Under the pieces are notes generated by a model that was not told the origin of the DNA, searched no databases, and saw only the letters and a program-made list of their open reading frames with translations. Positions 18,155 through 27,332 of a DNA stretch of 64,000 bases are shown here, in pieces (position 1 is the first letter of the stretch; each line of letters starts with the position of its first letter). The translations under genes and the position numbers were made by a program. Location: the NCBI RefSeq assembly GCF_003664125.1, contig NZ_RCCP01000002.1:186001-250000 (forward strand), read 5' to 3'. The DNA comes from Planococcus citreus (GTDB lineage: Bacteria; Bacillota; Bacilli; Bacillales_A; Planococcaceae).

Positions 18155-18726
18155 GCTCTCACCGCCTTCGAATCAATTGTTCGTTTTTCCGTGATGATGC
18201 CATCGACTGGGATGTCATGGCTTTCGATAGGCAATTCGCCAGCCAACTGAAAGTTGAATGCCAGCGACCGCGTATTGCCGTTAAAGCCACTTAAATAGCG
18301 GTCATAATAGCCTCCACCGAAGCCGATTCGATAGCCGCTTTGCGTAAAGACTACACCCGGCACAATCAATAAATCGATGCTTTCGGGGCCGACCGCTTCC
18401 GTTTCGGCTTCGATCGGTTCCTGGAGGTCCATGTACACCACTTCCAATTGGTCGAGTCTGTTGAACAACCGGAAATCCATCGTCCGGTCTTTTGCGAAAC
18501 ATTTTGGGGCGGCGACTCTTTTGCCCAGCCGCCAACACGTTTCGATAAGCGGAATCGTATCGACTTCCGGCCAGCGCGAGATGGTCACCCCGATAGTTTC
18601 AGCTTTTTGAAAATCGGGATCTACCAGAAGTTCCTCCAAAATGGCCGATGACATTTGGGCATGTTGTGATTTTGTAAGTTCACTCATTTGGCCGATGACC
18701 GATTTCCTCAACACTGCTTTTTCCAT
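18151..18726 (-). CDS. yqgN: 5-formyltetrahydrofolate cyclo-ligase
   Basis: Converts 5-formyl-THF to 5,10-methenyl-THF with ATP, returning the storage folate to the one-carbon pool. The ATG at 18726 behind AAGGGGC gives 191 residues, normal for the family. It carries the N-terminal basic segment AVLRKSVIGQMSEL, the ATP-binding C-terminal motif RIGFGGGYYDRYL and the substrate segment DLLIVPGVVFT. It is translationally coupled to yqgQ. Confidence 0.93.
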   Translation of the reverse strand: MEKAVLRKSVIGQMSELTKSQHAQMSSAILEELLVDPDFQKAETIGVTISRWPEVDTIPLIETCWRLGKRVAAPKCFAKDRTMDFRLFNRLDQLEVVYMDLQEPIEAETEAVGPESIDLLIVPGVVFTQSGYRIGFGGGYYDRYLSGFNGNTRSLAFNFQLAGELPIESHDIPVDGIITEKRTIDSKAVRA

Positions 18727-18803
18727 TATGCAAACGCCCCTTCTGCTGAACTGTAGATTGTCTCTATGTATAGTTTCTATAGTAAACTGCGCATAACAAA
18801 AGA

Positions 18804-18832
18804 AAAAGCCAAAACCCCGAGAGGTTTTGGCA
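18804..18832 (-). terminator. rpmG terminator
   Basis: GCCAAAACC / GGTTTTGGC stem followed on the minus strand by TTTTTCTTTT, ten bases past rpmG. Confidence 0.88.
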
Positions 18833-18841
18833 GTCAATTAC

Positions 18842-18991
18842 TTACTTCGTTTCACGGTGTGTTGTCATTTTCTTTTCACGTGAGCAATATTTTTTCAATT
18901 CAAGACGCTCAGGGTTGTTGCGCTTATTTTTAACAGTGCTGTAGTTTCTTTCGCCACAGTCTGTGCAAGCTAGTGTAATGTTTACACGCAT
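18842..18991 (-). CDS. rpmG: 50S ribosomal protein L33
   Basis: Small ribosomal protein of 49 residues beginning [24 protein letters not shown] lies upstream. Cys9, Cys12 and Cys36 are present, so this is a cysteine-containing (zinc-type) L33. Only three cysteines are visible where a full zinc ribbon uses four. Bacillales often carry a second, cysteine-free copy that replaces this one under zinc limitation; such a copy would be elsewhere. Confidence 0.95.
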   Translation of the reverse strand: MRVNITLACTDCGERNYSTVKNKRNNPERLELKKYCSREKKMTTHRETK

Positions 18992-19120
18992 CGATATCCC
19001 TCCCAATTCTTTCAAAAAATCCATTTCATTAATAAGCGTGATCTATACGACTTAATTATTATAGCATACCTTCAGTGATTGTCCACTGAAAAATGATGCT
19101 TCCCCATCATTTCCCTAAAT

Positions 19121-19150
19121 AAAAAACCACAGCCGGCGCTGTGGTTTTTT
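19121..19150 (-). terminator. Terminator of the pst-phoU operon
   Basis: ACCACAGC / GCTGTGGT stem with flanking A and T runs, directly past the phoU stop. Confidence 0.9.
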
Positions 19151-19151
19151 G

Positions 19152-19811
19152 TCATTTGTTCAGATCGTAATGGCGGCCGCGGACGAGGTAGAATAATTGC
19201 TCCGCGATATTGGTCGCATAATCCGCAGATCGTTCCATATAGCGGCAAACAAATGCCAATTGCGTCACTTGGCTGAGCTGTTCCGGCTCTTTTGCGCTGT
19301 GCTGGAACAACAGCCGGATCGCTTCACCGTACAAATCATCGACTTCATCGTCAAGGTCGGCGATTTCCTTGGCTTTTTCCACATCTTCTTCTATAAGGGC
19401 ATCAATGCCCTGGCGCAGCATGGAGGTGGCGAGTTCATGCATGCGCTGGATTTTGTTGATTGGCTCAAGCAGGTCTTGCTGCCCGATGCGGATCGTTTCT
19501 TTAGCGATATTGACGGCGTAATCCCCGACACGCTCCATGTCTGAGGCCACTTTGATTGTGACGATCAAGCGCCGAAGATCGGTCGCAACCGGTGATTGCT
19601 TGGCAATCAACAAGATCACCTGATCATTCAGTTCTTCTTCGAGGCGATTGATATTGGCGTCATTGTCGATTACTTGAAGCGCTTTGTCGATGTCGTGGGC
19701 GATCAGCGCCTTCATCGATTTGTCGAGTGCATCGATAGCCATTGTGCTTAATGTAATCAATTGTTCCTGTGCTGAGTGCAGTTCATATTCAAACTTTTCG
19801 CGTACTGCCAT
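19152..19811 (-). CDS. phoU: Phosphate signalling regulator PhoU
   Basis: Cytosolic all-helical protein that links Pst transporter state to the PhoR kinase. The 219-residue length is usual, with two repeated three-helix bundles, each with a metal-binding ExxxD-type motif (DMERVGDYAVNIAKE and YMERSADYATNIAEQ). It is the last gene after pstB, separated by a hairpin-containing 71-base gap. Another PhoU-like domain occurs in the Na/Pi cotransporter at 27-29 kb. Confidence 0.95.
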   Translation of the reverse strand: MAVREKFEYELHSAQEQLITLSTMAIDALDKSMKALIAHDIDKALQVIDNDANINRLEEELNDQVILLIAKQSPVATDLRRLIVTIKVASDMERVGDYAVNIAKETIRIGQQDLLEPINKIQRMHELATSMLRQGIDALIEEDVEKAKEIADLDDEVDDLYGEAIRLLFQHSAKEPEQLSQVTQLAFVCRYMERSADYATNIAEQLFYLVRGRHYDLNK

Positions 19812-19845
19812 TTAAAGTTCCTCCCATTCATCCATTTCTAAAGGC

Positions 19846-19868
19846 CAGCAGGAAGCTCGTTCCTGCTG
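19846..19868 (-). other. Hairpin between pstB and phoU
   Basis: A perfect nine-base stem (CAGCAGGAA / TTCCTGCTG) with a five-base loop and no T run. It could stabilise or mark processing of the upstream transcript end; this is inference. Confidence 0.5.
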
Positions 19869-19882
19869 ATTAGAGTTGCGGG

Positions 19883-20704
19883 TCAGCCGAATCGACCTGA
19901 AATATAATCCTCTGTCCGTTTATCGGCAGGGTTCGAGAAAATTGCATCCGTGCGGTCATATTCGATGACTTCCCCATTCAGGAAGAAGGCAGTTTTATCG
20001 GAAATCCGCGCAGCTTGCTGCATATTATGCGTCACGATGATGATGCTGTATTGCTCTTTCAATTCCTGCACCAATTCTTCAATTTTCAAAGTCGAAATCG
20101 GGTCAAGTGCTGATGTCGGCTCATCCATCAAGATGACATCCGGTTCAATCGCCAATGTCCGCGCGATGCAGATCCGCTGCTGTTGGCCGCCCGAGATGCC
20201 GTATGCATTTTCGTTCAGGCGGTCTTTCACTTCGTCCCAGATGGCTGCGCCGCGCAAGCTTTTTTCGACGATTTCATCCAGGATTTTCTTGTTTTTGATG
20301 CCGTGGATGCGCGGGCCGTAAGCGATATTGTCGTAAATCGATTTCGGGAACGGGTTCGGCTTTTGGAACACCATGCCGACGCGTGTGCGCAATTCTTCAA
20401 CTCCGTAGCTCGATTCGAAGATATTGCGGCCACGGTATTGGATTTCTCCTGAAGTTTTCACAGAAGGCACCAGTTCCACCATGCGGTTCAAGGTTTTCAA
20501 ATAAGTCGATTTCCCGCACCCTGATGGCCCGATAATCGCTGTGACTTCGTTTTCCCCGATTTCCAAGTCAATATTTTTTAAAGCATGGTTATTGCCATAC
20601 CATAAATTCAATTGACGCGTGCTATAAACACTTTCCTTTTCAGCTTGTTCTACTGAAGTAGGCTGGGCTGTATTGATTTTTGTTTTAATTGTTGCTGTGT
20701 TCAT
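19883..20704 (-). CDS. pstB: Phosphate ABC transporter ATP-binding protein
   Basis: ATPase of the high-affinity phosphate importer. The protein has 273 residues: Walker [11 protein letters not shown]-loop region [14 protein letters not shown], signature SGGQQQR, Walker [12 protein letters not shown] and H-loop VTHNM. The segment [13 protein letters not shown] is characteristic of PstB. It carries an N-terminal extension of about 20 polar residues before the ABC domain. Order pstS-C-A-B-phoU is the standard one; B. subtilis has two pstB genes here, this locus has one. Confidence 0.97.
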   Translation of the reverse strand: MNTATIKTKINTAQPTSVEQAEKESVYSTRQLNLWYGNNHALKNIDLEIGENEVTAIIGPSGCGKSTYLKTLNRMVELVPSVKTSGEIQYRGRNIFESSYGVEELRTRVGMVFQKPNPFPKSIYDNIAYGPRIHGIKNKKILDEIVEKSLRGAAIWDEVKDRLNENAYGISGGQQQRICIARTLAIEPDVILMDEPTSALDPISTLKIEELVQELKEQYSIIIVTHNMQQAARISDKTAFFLNGEVIEYDRTDAIFSNPADKRTEDYISGRFG

Positions 20705-20730
20705 AATGAACTCCCCTTCCGCATGACACT

Positions 20731-21609
20731 TTAATAGGATTTATCGAATTTGTTCCGAATGAAGACTGCTATTGAATTCATGAATAACAACACGACCATC
20801 AAGACAATGATCCCGGCAGCTGCAACCGTTTGGAACTCAGCTTGCGGGCGGCTTGACCAATCGTAAATCTGCATCGGCAACGCCGTGAACGTATCCATGA
20901 CGCCTTCCGGCAAGAATTGGATGATAACCGGGATGCCCACCACGATCAGCGGCGCCGTTTCGCCGATGGCACGCGACAAGGCCAAGATGCTGCCTGTCAG
21001 GATGCCGGGAATTGCTGCCGGCAAGATGATGCGCACGATGGTCTGCCATTTGGTTGCACCCATTCCATACGATGCATCACGCAATTCGCCTGGAACCGAA
21101 CGGATCGCTTCCTGTGCCGCCACGATAATGACCGGCAGGATGAGCAAGCTCATCGTAAAGCCTGCTGCAAGGATGCTGTTGCCGAGCGCCAATGCGCGGA
21201 CAAAAATCGTCAACCCCAAAAGTCCGAAGACAACTGACGGAACCCCCGCCAAATTGGAAATATTCATTTGGATAAAAGTCGTGATGCGCCCTTTTTTGGC
21301 GTATTCTTCTAAATAAATCGCAGATCCCACACCCAGCAAAATGGATGTCGGAGCGACTACTGCCATCAGCCAGATCGAGCCGACAAGCGCTGCTTTAATA
21401 CCCGCTTGGTCCGGGAACCGTGAAGCGAAGTTGGTTAAGAAATCAATGGATAGATGTCCCGCTCCTTGACTGACGATCCGGTACAGCAAGATCACCAGCG
21501 CCAGCAGTGCGAGCGCCGTCGCAAACATGAAGAGCCCTTGGAAAACACGGTTGACGACCATCCGGCCGTTCATTCGACGGACAACTTTTTCCTGTTCAAT
21601 GTACCTCAT
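20731..21609 (-). CDS. pstA: Phosphate ABC transporter permease PstA
   Basis: Inner-membrane permease of 292 residues with six predicted helices. The EAA loop is readable as [24 protein letters not shown], cut across the coupling motif that contacts PstB. It lies one base from pstC and 26 bases from pstB, within one operon. Confidence 0.95.
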   Translation of the reverse strand: MRYIEQEKVVRRMNGRMVVNRVFQGLFMFATALALLALVILLYRIVSQGAGHLSIDFLTNFASRFPDQAGIKAALVGSIWLMAVVAPTSILLGVGSAIYLEEYAKKGRITTFIQMNISNLAGVPSVVFGLLGLTIFVRALALGNSILAAGFTMSLLILPVIIVAAQEAIRSVPGELRDASYGMGATKWQTIVRIILPAAIPGILTGSILALSRAIGETAPLIVVGIPVIIQFLPEGVMDTFTALPMQIYDWSSRPQAEFQTVAAAGIIVLMVVLLFMNSIAVFIRNKFDKSY

Positions 21610-21610
21610 C

Positions 21611-22537
21611 TTAATATTCCTCCCGGAAACGTTTTGACATATACCCAGCCAGGATATTCATCGCCATCGTGAAGAGGAATAATGTAAACCCGACCGCATA
21701 GATGGAATAGTAAATCGTCGTTCCATAACCGGCGTCGCCCTTGGATACTTGCACGATATAGGCAGTCATCGTCTGGATCGAACCAGTGAAATCGCCATCG
21801 AACTTCGGTGTTGAACCTGCCGCAAGCGAAACGATCATCGTCTCGCCGATCGCGCGGGACAAGCCGAGCACAACCGAGGCAATAATGCCGGACAACGCGG
21901 CTGGAACGGTGATTTTCCAAGCGACTTCAAACTTTGTCGAGCCCATGGCAAGCGCCCCATCGCGAATGCTTTTCGGGACAGACGACATGGCGTCTTCCGA
22001 TAGCGAAGCGATCATCGGGATGATCATGATGCCGACGACGATCCCTGGTGAAATCGCGTTAAAAATCTTGATGTCCGGGAAAAAGCTTTGCAATACAGGC
22101 GTCACAAACGTCAAGGCGAAAAAGCCGTAGACGATAGTTGGGACTCCTGCCAAAACCTCAAGAATTGGTTTGACGACGCGTCTTACGTTGTCAGAAGCAT
22201 ATTCGCTCAAATAAATGGCAGCCGAAATGCCGATCGGCACAGCTACGACAATCGCGATGCCGGTAATTTTCAATGTACCGACGATTAACGGCCAAATGCC
22301 GAACTGGGCTCCGCTATTGGCGAACGGTAGCCACGTCGTGCCAAGGATGAATTCAGACAGTGGCACTCTTGTAAAGAACGTGACCGTTTCTATGATTAAT
22401 GTCAGGACAATACCGATGGTTGTCAAGACCGAAACAGAAGCGATCAGGAACAACAAAACCGGTATGAGTTTCTCAATGATTTTTTTGCTTTTCTTATCTT
22501 TCGACTTTGCGATCAGTTCTTGAACCGATGTGCGCAT
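21611..22537 (-). CDS. pstC: Phosphate ABC transporter permease PstC
   Basis: Inner-membrane permease partner of PstA. The ATG at 22537, after AAAGGGGATT, gives 308 residues with about six helices and an EAA-type loop around IRDGALAMGSTKFEV. The segments PIGISAAIYLSEYA and LAGVPTIVYGFFAL are typical of PstC. It follows a weak terminator-like hairpin that separates it from pstS. Confidence 0.95.
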   Translation of the reverse strand: MRTSVQELIAKSKDKKSKKIIEKLIPVLLFLIASVSVLTTIGIVLTLIIETVTFFTRVPLSEFILGTTWLPFANSGAQFGIWPLIVGTLKITGIAIVVAVPIGISAAIYLSEYASDNVRRVVKPILEVLAGVPTIVYGFFALTFVTPVLQSFFPDIKIFNAISPGIVVGIMIIPMIASLSEDAMSSVPKSIRDGALAMGSTKFEVAWKITVPAALSGIIASVVLGLSRAIGETMIVSLAAGSTPKFDGDFTGSIQTMTAYIVQVSKGDAGYGTTIYYSIYAVGFTLFLFTMAMNILAGYMSKRFREEY

Positions 22538-22557
22538 AATAGAATCCCCTTTCAACC

Positions 22558-22585
22558 GCAAAAGGCGAGCAGCAGCTGCTCACCC
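22558..22585 (-). terminator. Partial terminator between pstS and pstC
   Basis: GGTGAGCAGC / GCTGCTCGCC stem followed on the minus strand by only four T. Such a leaky hairpin would lower transcription of the permease and ATPase genes relative to the abundant binding protein. Confidence 0.65.
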
Positions 22586-22608
22586 TAAGACTGAACTTGC
22601 AACTTGAT

Positions 22609-23565
22609 TTATTTCAACGCTTCAAGATCTGCCAAGCCTTGTTCATAATCCTCTACTGCCAATGGCACGTAGCCGACAGCTTCAGCCATTTGACCAGCGT
22701 TCTCTAAAGTGAACTTCATGAAATCGTAAGCCGCTTCATCTTCAGCAATTTTCGCATTGTTGGCGTAAGTGAAGAGCGGACGTGACAGTGGTGAATAATC
22801 ACCGGATTCGATTGTTTCAGGAGTTGGCTCGACGCCATCAATAGTTACGACTTTCAATGTATCTTGGTTCGCGATGTAGTATGCATAGCCGAAGAATCCG
22901 ATTGCATTTGGATCTCCTTGGATTCCTTGAACAAGCGTGTTGTCATCTTCAGACAATGTCGCTGATTCGACGATGTCTTCTTCTTCTAGGATGACTTCAT
23001 TGAAATAATCGTATGTTCCAGAAGCTGTTCCTGGCGCATAGAATACGACTTCTTCATCCGGCCATTCCGGGTTGATGTCTGACCACATTTTCGTGCTGCC
23101 ATCTTCTACCCACAGTTTTTTCAGGTCTTCAACTGTCAAATCCTCTACCCAGTCGTTTTCCTGGTTGACGACTACTGATAGCCCGTCATAAGCAAGAAGG
23201 AATTCTGTGTATTCGATGCCTGCTTCTTCTAGAGCATCTGCTTCTTCTTCTTTAATTGGTCGAGAAGCATTCGAGAAAGCTGTTTCACCTTGGATGAATT
23301 TTTCGAATCCACCGCCCGTACCGGAAACACCGACCGTTACTTGGACTTCAGGTTGAACTGCTGCGTATTCTTCAACAATGCCTTCGAGGATTGGCGCGAC
23401 TGTAGATGATCCATCACCAGTGACCGAACCTTCTAGTACTGCTTCGTCTGAAGCGGAATCAGCCGTTTCGCTGCCTGTTGCAGTTTCTTCCGTGCTGCCA
23501 CATGCGCCAAGTAGAAATGCTGTTCCAAGAATTGTTGATGCCATAGCGAACTTCCAGTTTCTCAT
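22609..23565 (-). CDS. pstS: Phosphate-binding lipoprotein PstS
   Basis: Extracellular substrate-binding lipoprotein of the Pst importer. The ATG at 23565, behind GGGGGA, gives 318 residues with a lipobox LLGAC (lipidated Cys22) followed by an acidic Ser/Glu-rich linker. Phosphate-binding segments [19 protein letters not shown] and [10 protein letters not shown] match known PstS. The protein is very acidic, a feature often seen in salt-tolerant marine Planococcus. It is preceded by a Pho box. Confidence 0.96.
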   Translation of the reverse strand: MRNWKFAMASTILGTAFLLGACGSTEETATGSETADSASDEAVLEGSVTGDGSSTVAPILEGIVEEYAAVQPEVQVTVGVSGTGGGFEKFIQGETAFSNASRPIKEEEADALEEAGIEYTEFLLAYDGLSVVVNQENDWVEDLTVEDLKKLWVEDGSTKMWSDINPEWPDEEVVFYAPGTASGTYDYFNEVILEEEDIVESATLSEDDNTLVQGIQGDPNAIGFFGYAYYIANQDTLKVVTIDGVEPTPETIESGDYSPLSRPLFTYANNAKIAEDEAAYDFMKFTLENAGQMAEAVGYVPLAVEDYEQGLADLEALK

Positions 23566-23607
23566 TTTAATGTTTCCCCCTAATATGGTTTGTTGTTTAC
23601 AAGACCA

Positions 23608-23661
23608 ACTATACGATTCTATTGTTGAGGACATATGAAGCCATTGTTAAGAAATTGTAAA
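23608..23661 (-). promoter_or_regulatory. Pho box and promoter of the pst operon
   Basis: Four hexamers on the minus strand, TTTACA (23656-23661), TTAACA (23645-23650), TTCATA (23634-23639) and TCAACA (23623-23628), repeat exactly every 11 bases, the arrangement bound by PhoP dimers in Bacillus (TT[AT]ACA repeats). A -10 element TATAGT lies at 23608-23613. Confidence 0.88.
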
Positions 23662-23684
23662 TGACGAAAGCCTTATTGAAAAAC

Positions 23685-23731
23685 ACAAAAAAACGCCCGG
23701 CCAATGTCCAGTTCAGGACTTTGGTCGGGCG
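23685..23731 (-). terminator. Terminator of the penicillin-binding protein gene
   Basis: CGCCCGGCCAAAGTCC-type imperfect stem (23693-23731) followed on the minus strand by seven T. Confidence 0.85.
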
Positions 23732-23757
23732 ATTTTTAAATTTACCGTAAAGCGTCA

Positions 23758-25926
23758 TTATTTGATTCGGGTTCCGCTGAACGGCTGTTTGATTTTATTC
23801 GCTTCGTCTTCGCTGCGCTGTTCTTTCAATTCAAAATACTTGTCAGCTGCGGCGCGGGCGATTTCGTTATTCGTTCTCGGAACTTCTCGGGGATTCGTCG
23901 TGACAAAGGGAATGACCACCGCATAAGCGATCTCTGGGTCCTCATATGGCGCGAAGCCGACATGGGCAATGTTGACGTTCAACGTGCCGTGCAGTGCATG
24001 GCCGCGTTCGTAGAAATAGGCTTCCGCAGTCCCGGTCTTGCCGGCTGCTGTGTAAGGCGTATCGCTGAACTGGCCGCGCGCCGAGCCGGAGCCTCCGATA
24101 TACACATTGCGCATCCCTTCTTTAACACGGTCGATTTCTTCTTGCGTATTATTGATGCGGTTCATGATCTTAGGTTCCATAATCGTCTCAATTGGCCCGA
24201 GCGTCTCGCCGTCAGAAGAGGATTTGCGGATTTCCTTGACGACATGCGGCTGCATGCGGTAGCCGTCATTGGCAATTGTGGAAATATACTGTGCCAATTG
24301 CATCGTCGTATACGTATCGAACTGGCCGATTGCAAGGTCCAAAAGTTTCGTCCCTGGACTGACCCCACCGGCATAACCCGTGCCTTCGTTCGGCAAATCG
24401 ATGCCGGTTTCGACTCCGAGGCCGAACTGCGCGAATGAATTGCGCATCAATGAGAAGCTTTCTGGGTCGACGCTCAATGGCCGGTTGTATTGGTATTGCC
24501 TTTTGGCGATGTCCAAAGCGATTTTGAACATATAGACGTTGGAGGAACGTTCAATCGCCATCAAATCATTCATCGGGATGCGGTTGAACGCTGTCGTATT
24601 GAAGATTGAATTCTTTTGGGTAGTGCCCGCGAACTTCAATGGTTCGTCGATCTGCACTTCCCCAATCTCCACGGCATCCTGTGCATAGCCAGTCAAGAGT
24701 GTCGCCCCCTTGACGGTTGAACCCATTTCATGGGCAGCCGTAAATGTGCCGAATGCATAATCATTAACGACGCGTTTGCCATTTTCGTCCTCGCCGACAC
24801 GTTTGCCGACCATGGACAAGACATCACCGGTGTTCGGATTCATCATGACCAAGTAAGCATCTTTGACCAGCTGTGAGTTGGGACCGGCTTTTAAAGCCAG
24901 CAACTTCTCTTCGACGATTTGTTCCAGCTCATACTGGAGTTCGCTGTCTATCGTCAACACCAAGTCTTTTCCGGGCTCGCCTTCATCTACAGGCACTGTT
25001 TCGATAACACGCCCGCGCCCGTCGGTGACGTTTTTGACGCTCGATTTCTGCCCTTGCAACACATCTTCATACTGCTGCTCCAAAAAACTCGTGCCGACGC
25101 GGTCATTGCGGGAATAATCACGGCTTAAATAATAATCGAGGCGGTTGGCTGGAATCCCTTGGTCAGGTGTCGTCGTGCTGCCGAGAATCGTCAAATCGGT
25201 CATTTTCACACGCTTCCAGTCGGTGATTGTATTGACTCCTTCCAGCTTCGGATCGGTCAAGCGCTCTGACACCACGGCGAATTCTTCATCGGTCACGCCT
25301 TCGCCTTTAATGATCTGCGGCGATAAAGCATAGCCTGATGACATTTCCCGGTAAATCGCGAGAACTTCCAATTGTTCCTCTGTCAGGCTATTAAGTTCTT
25401 CATCCGTGATTTTCTCGCGGACTAAAGCATCGAGCTTCTGCTGCTTCTCTTTCTGAGGAATATCCTCAGCCTCGATCGCAGCACGTTCTTCCGGTGTCAC
25501 TTTTTCCGTGGCGCTCTCTGTATTCAATTGTATGTAAAAGTCTTGCTTATCGCGAAAAGTCACTTTCTTCGTATCTTTTTCGATCAATTTGGCGAGTTCT
25601 TTTGCCACTTCCATCATCTCGCTGCTCTTGGTCGTCTGCATCTTCGTATAAGTAATGCTGTTGACGGGCTCGTTATCGACTTGCAGGCGCCCGGCAGAAT
25701 CAAAAATCCGGCCACGCGGCACGCTTGTATTGACCGCAACTTCCTCGGTTCTCGCAATCGCCCGGGCATAATCTTCTCCTTTAACGATCTGCAAATACCC
25801 TAGCCGCAGGATGAGCATGGAAAACAGCAGAAAAATAGCAAAAAAGAGAATGTTCATCCGAAAGGTCGTATTGGACTGGAGTTTGGACTTTGCCAGCGAC
25901 ACACGACGTTTTTGAGGGGTTTTCAT
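23758..25926 (-). CDS. Class B penicillin-binding protein (PBP2A/PbpH type transpeptidase)
   Basis: Cross-links peptidoglycan, probably in lateral wall growth. The ATG at 25926 gives 721 residues: a basic cytoplasmic start, one membrane helix (MNILFFAIFLLFSMLIL), the dimerisation domain beginning VPRGRIFDSAGR, and a transpeptidase domain with the three active-site motifs in order: STVK (in HEMGSTVKGATLL), SSN and KTGTAE. A GTG two codons upstream is closer to the AAGGAG site and is an alternative start. It corresponds to B. subtilis pbpA beside sodA. It is a single-gene transcript. Confidence 0.92.
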   Translation of the reverse strand: MKTPQKRRVSLAKSKLQSNTTFRMNILFFAIFLLFSMLILRLGYLQIVKGEDYARAIARTEEVAVNTSVPRGRIFDSAGRLQVDNEPVNSITYTKMQTTKSSEMMEVAKELAKLIEKDTKKVTFRDKQDFYIQLNTESATEKVTPEERAAIEAEDIPQKEKQQKLDALVREKITDEELNSLTEEQLEVLAIYREMSSGYALSPQIIKGEGVTDEEFAVVSERLTDPKLEGVNTITDWKRVKMTDLTILGSTTTPDQGIPANRLDYYLSRDYSRNDRVGTSFLEQQYEDVLQGQKSSVKNVTDGRGRVIETVPVDEGEPGKDLVLTIDSELQYELEQIVEEKLLALKAGPNSQLVKDAYLVMMNPNTGDVLSMVGKRVGEDENGKRVVNDYAFGTFTAAHEMGSTVKGATLLTGYAQDAVEIGEVQIDEPLKFAGTTQKNSIFNTTAFNRIPMNDLMAIERSSNVYMFKIALDIAKRQYQYNRPLSVDPESFSLMRNSFAQFGLGVETGIDLPNEGTGYAGGVSPGTKLLDLAIGQFDTYTTMQLAQYISTIANDGYRMQPHVVKEIRKSSSDGETLGPIETIMEPKIMNRINNTQEEIDRVKEGMRNVYIGGSGSARGQFSDTPYTAAGKTGTAEAYFYERGHALHGTLNVNIAHVGFAPYEDPEIAYAVVIPFVTTNPREVPRTNNEIARAAADKYFELKEQRSEDEANKIKQPFSGTRIK

Positions 25927-25980
25927 GAGCACGTAGCTCCTTTCAAAAAAATATCCAGTTGTTAGTATAGCACGGACATA

Positions 25981-26018
25981 AAAAAACACACACTTTTTCA
26001 GACGAAAAAGTGTGTGTC
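25981..26018 (-). terminator. sodA terminator
   Basis: CACACACTTTTTC / GAAAAAGTGTGTG stem, then six T on the minus strand. Confidence 0.9.
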
Positions 26019-26038
26019 CAGGTTTCAATATTTAACAA

Positions 26039-26647
26039 TTATTTAGCAGCTTCGTAGCGCTTGGAAACTTCGTCCCAGTTAACAACATTCCAGAATGCTG
26101 CCAAATAGTCAGGGCGGCGGTTCTGGTATTTCAAGTAGTAAGCATGCTCCCAAACGTCCACTCCAAGAATCGGCGTTTTGCCTTCAGATAGTGGAGAATC
26201 CTGGTTTGGCGTTGAAGTGACTTCAAGCTCGCCGTTAGAGACGACTAGCCAAGCCCAGCCAGAACCGAAACGTGTTTTGCCTGCAGCTTCGAATTTTTCT
26301 TTGAACTCGTCAAAGCTTCCGAATTTGCTGTTGATCGCGTCAGCTACTGCGCCAGTCGGCTGTCCGCCACCATTCGGGGAAAGAAGCTGCCAGAATAGCG
26401 AGTGGTTCGCATGGCCGCCGCCGTTGTTGCGGACAGCTGTGCGGATATCTTCCGGTACTGCGTTCAAATCAGAAACCAATTCTTCAATTGATTTTGAAGA
26501 AAGATCGTCATGACCTTCCAAGGCCGCATTTACGTTTGTTACGTACGTGTTGTGGTGTTTCGTGTGGTGAATGTTCATTGTCTCTTTGTCGATGTGCGGT
26601 TCTAGCGCATCGTACGCGTAAGGTAGTTCCGGTAGTTCGTATGCCAT
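26039..26647 (-). CDS. sodA: Superoxide dismutase (Mn/Fe family)
   Basis: Converts superoxide to hydrogen peroxide and oxygen. The 202-residue length is usual. Metal ligands are readable: His in [16 protein letters not shown], His in [11 protein letters not shown], and Asp and His in [17 protein letters not shown]. The residue pattern (GGGGQP-like SPNGGGQP segment) is that of Mn-preferring enzymes of Bacillales. GGAGG lies upstream. It is transcribed alone. Confidence 0.96.
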   Translation of the reverse strand: MAYELPELPYAYDALEPHIDKETMNIHHTKHHNTYVTNVNAALEGHDDLSSKSIEELVSDLNAVPEDIRTAVRNNGGGHANHSLFWQLLSPNGGGQPTGAVADAINSKFGSFDEFKEKFEAAGKTRFGSGWAWLVVSNGELEVTSTPNQDSPLSEGKTPILGVDVWEHAYYLKYQNRRPDYLAAFWNVVNWDEVSKRYEAAK

Positions 26648-26764
26648 GATTAAATTCCTCCTTGAGTCTATTGTTCTACTTTCTTAGCGTATCAAAATTT
26701 TCAAACCGACACAAATATAAAGCATATGGACCTGCCTTTTTCAGACCTTAGTCGGAGACGGCAG

Positions 26765-27247
26765 TCAAATCACCCAGAAGAACAAGCCGACCATCACGGC
26801 CTGAATGATGCCTTTTGTCAGTGCGGAAGTAATAAAACCGACCACCGAACCGATTCCAGAGCGAATCGATTTTTTGATCGATGATTTGTTGACGAGCATC
26901 TCTGCAATGATGGCGCCGAGGAACGGGCCGATGAGAATGCCGGCAAACGGGATGATAAATGGGCCGAAAATCAATCCGACAGTACTGCCCACCAAACCTG
27001 CTTTTGAACCGCCGAATTTTTTCACGCCGACTGCATTGGCCAGAAAGTCTGCACCGAACAATAACAGGACGAATAAAATTTCGATGAGCCAGAACCACCA
27101 TGGCAAATCAGCAAAGCTGAAAAATAGGCCATAAATGATGAATCCGCCGAAAATGAACAGCGACGCCGGGATGACCGGGTACACAAGTCCAATAAAACCG
27201 ATGGCAAAAAACACAATTACAAAAACCCAGCCGACAATTTCGAGCAT
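26765..27247 (-). CDS. DUF456 family membrane protein (YqgC-like)
   Basis: Membrane protein of 160 residues from the ATG at 27247 (GGAGGG upstream). Four or so hydrophobic helices are interspersed with glycine-rich turns (GLIFGPFIIPFAGILIGPFLGA), the pattern of DUF456. Function unknown. Its position beside sodA matches yqgC of B. subtilis. Confidence 0.85.
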   Translation of the reverse strand: MLEIVGWVFVIVFFAIGFIGLVYPVIPASLFIFGGFIIYGLFFSFADLPWWFWLIEILFVLLLFGADFLANAVGVKKFGGSKAGLVGSTVGLIFGPFIIPFAGILIGPFLGAIIAEMLVNKSSIKKSIRSGIGSVVGFITSALTKGIIQAVMVGLFFWVI

Positions 27248-27270
27248 CACGAGCCCTCCTTTTCCGATAT

Positions 27271-27327
27271 AAAAACTCCCTTTCATCGTGCCCTACATTT
27301 CAAGAAATGTAAAGGATGAAAGGGAGT
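27271..27327 (-). terminator. Terminator of the Na/Pi cotransporter gene
   Basis: A long stem (ACTCCCTTTCATC pairs with GATGAAAGGGAGT) encloses a second stem ACATTT / AAATGT. On the minus strand it ends in a T run. Confidence 0.82.
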
Positions 27328-27332
27328 ATGGA

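Noticed and set aside
26731-26763. Terminator after the DUF456 gene
   Set aside because: CTGCC and GGCAG can pair across a long loop, but the minus-strand sequence after it has no T run.
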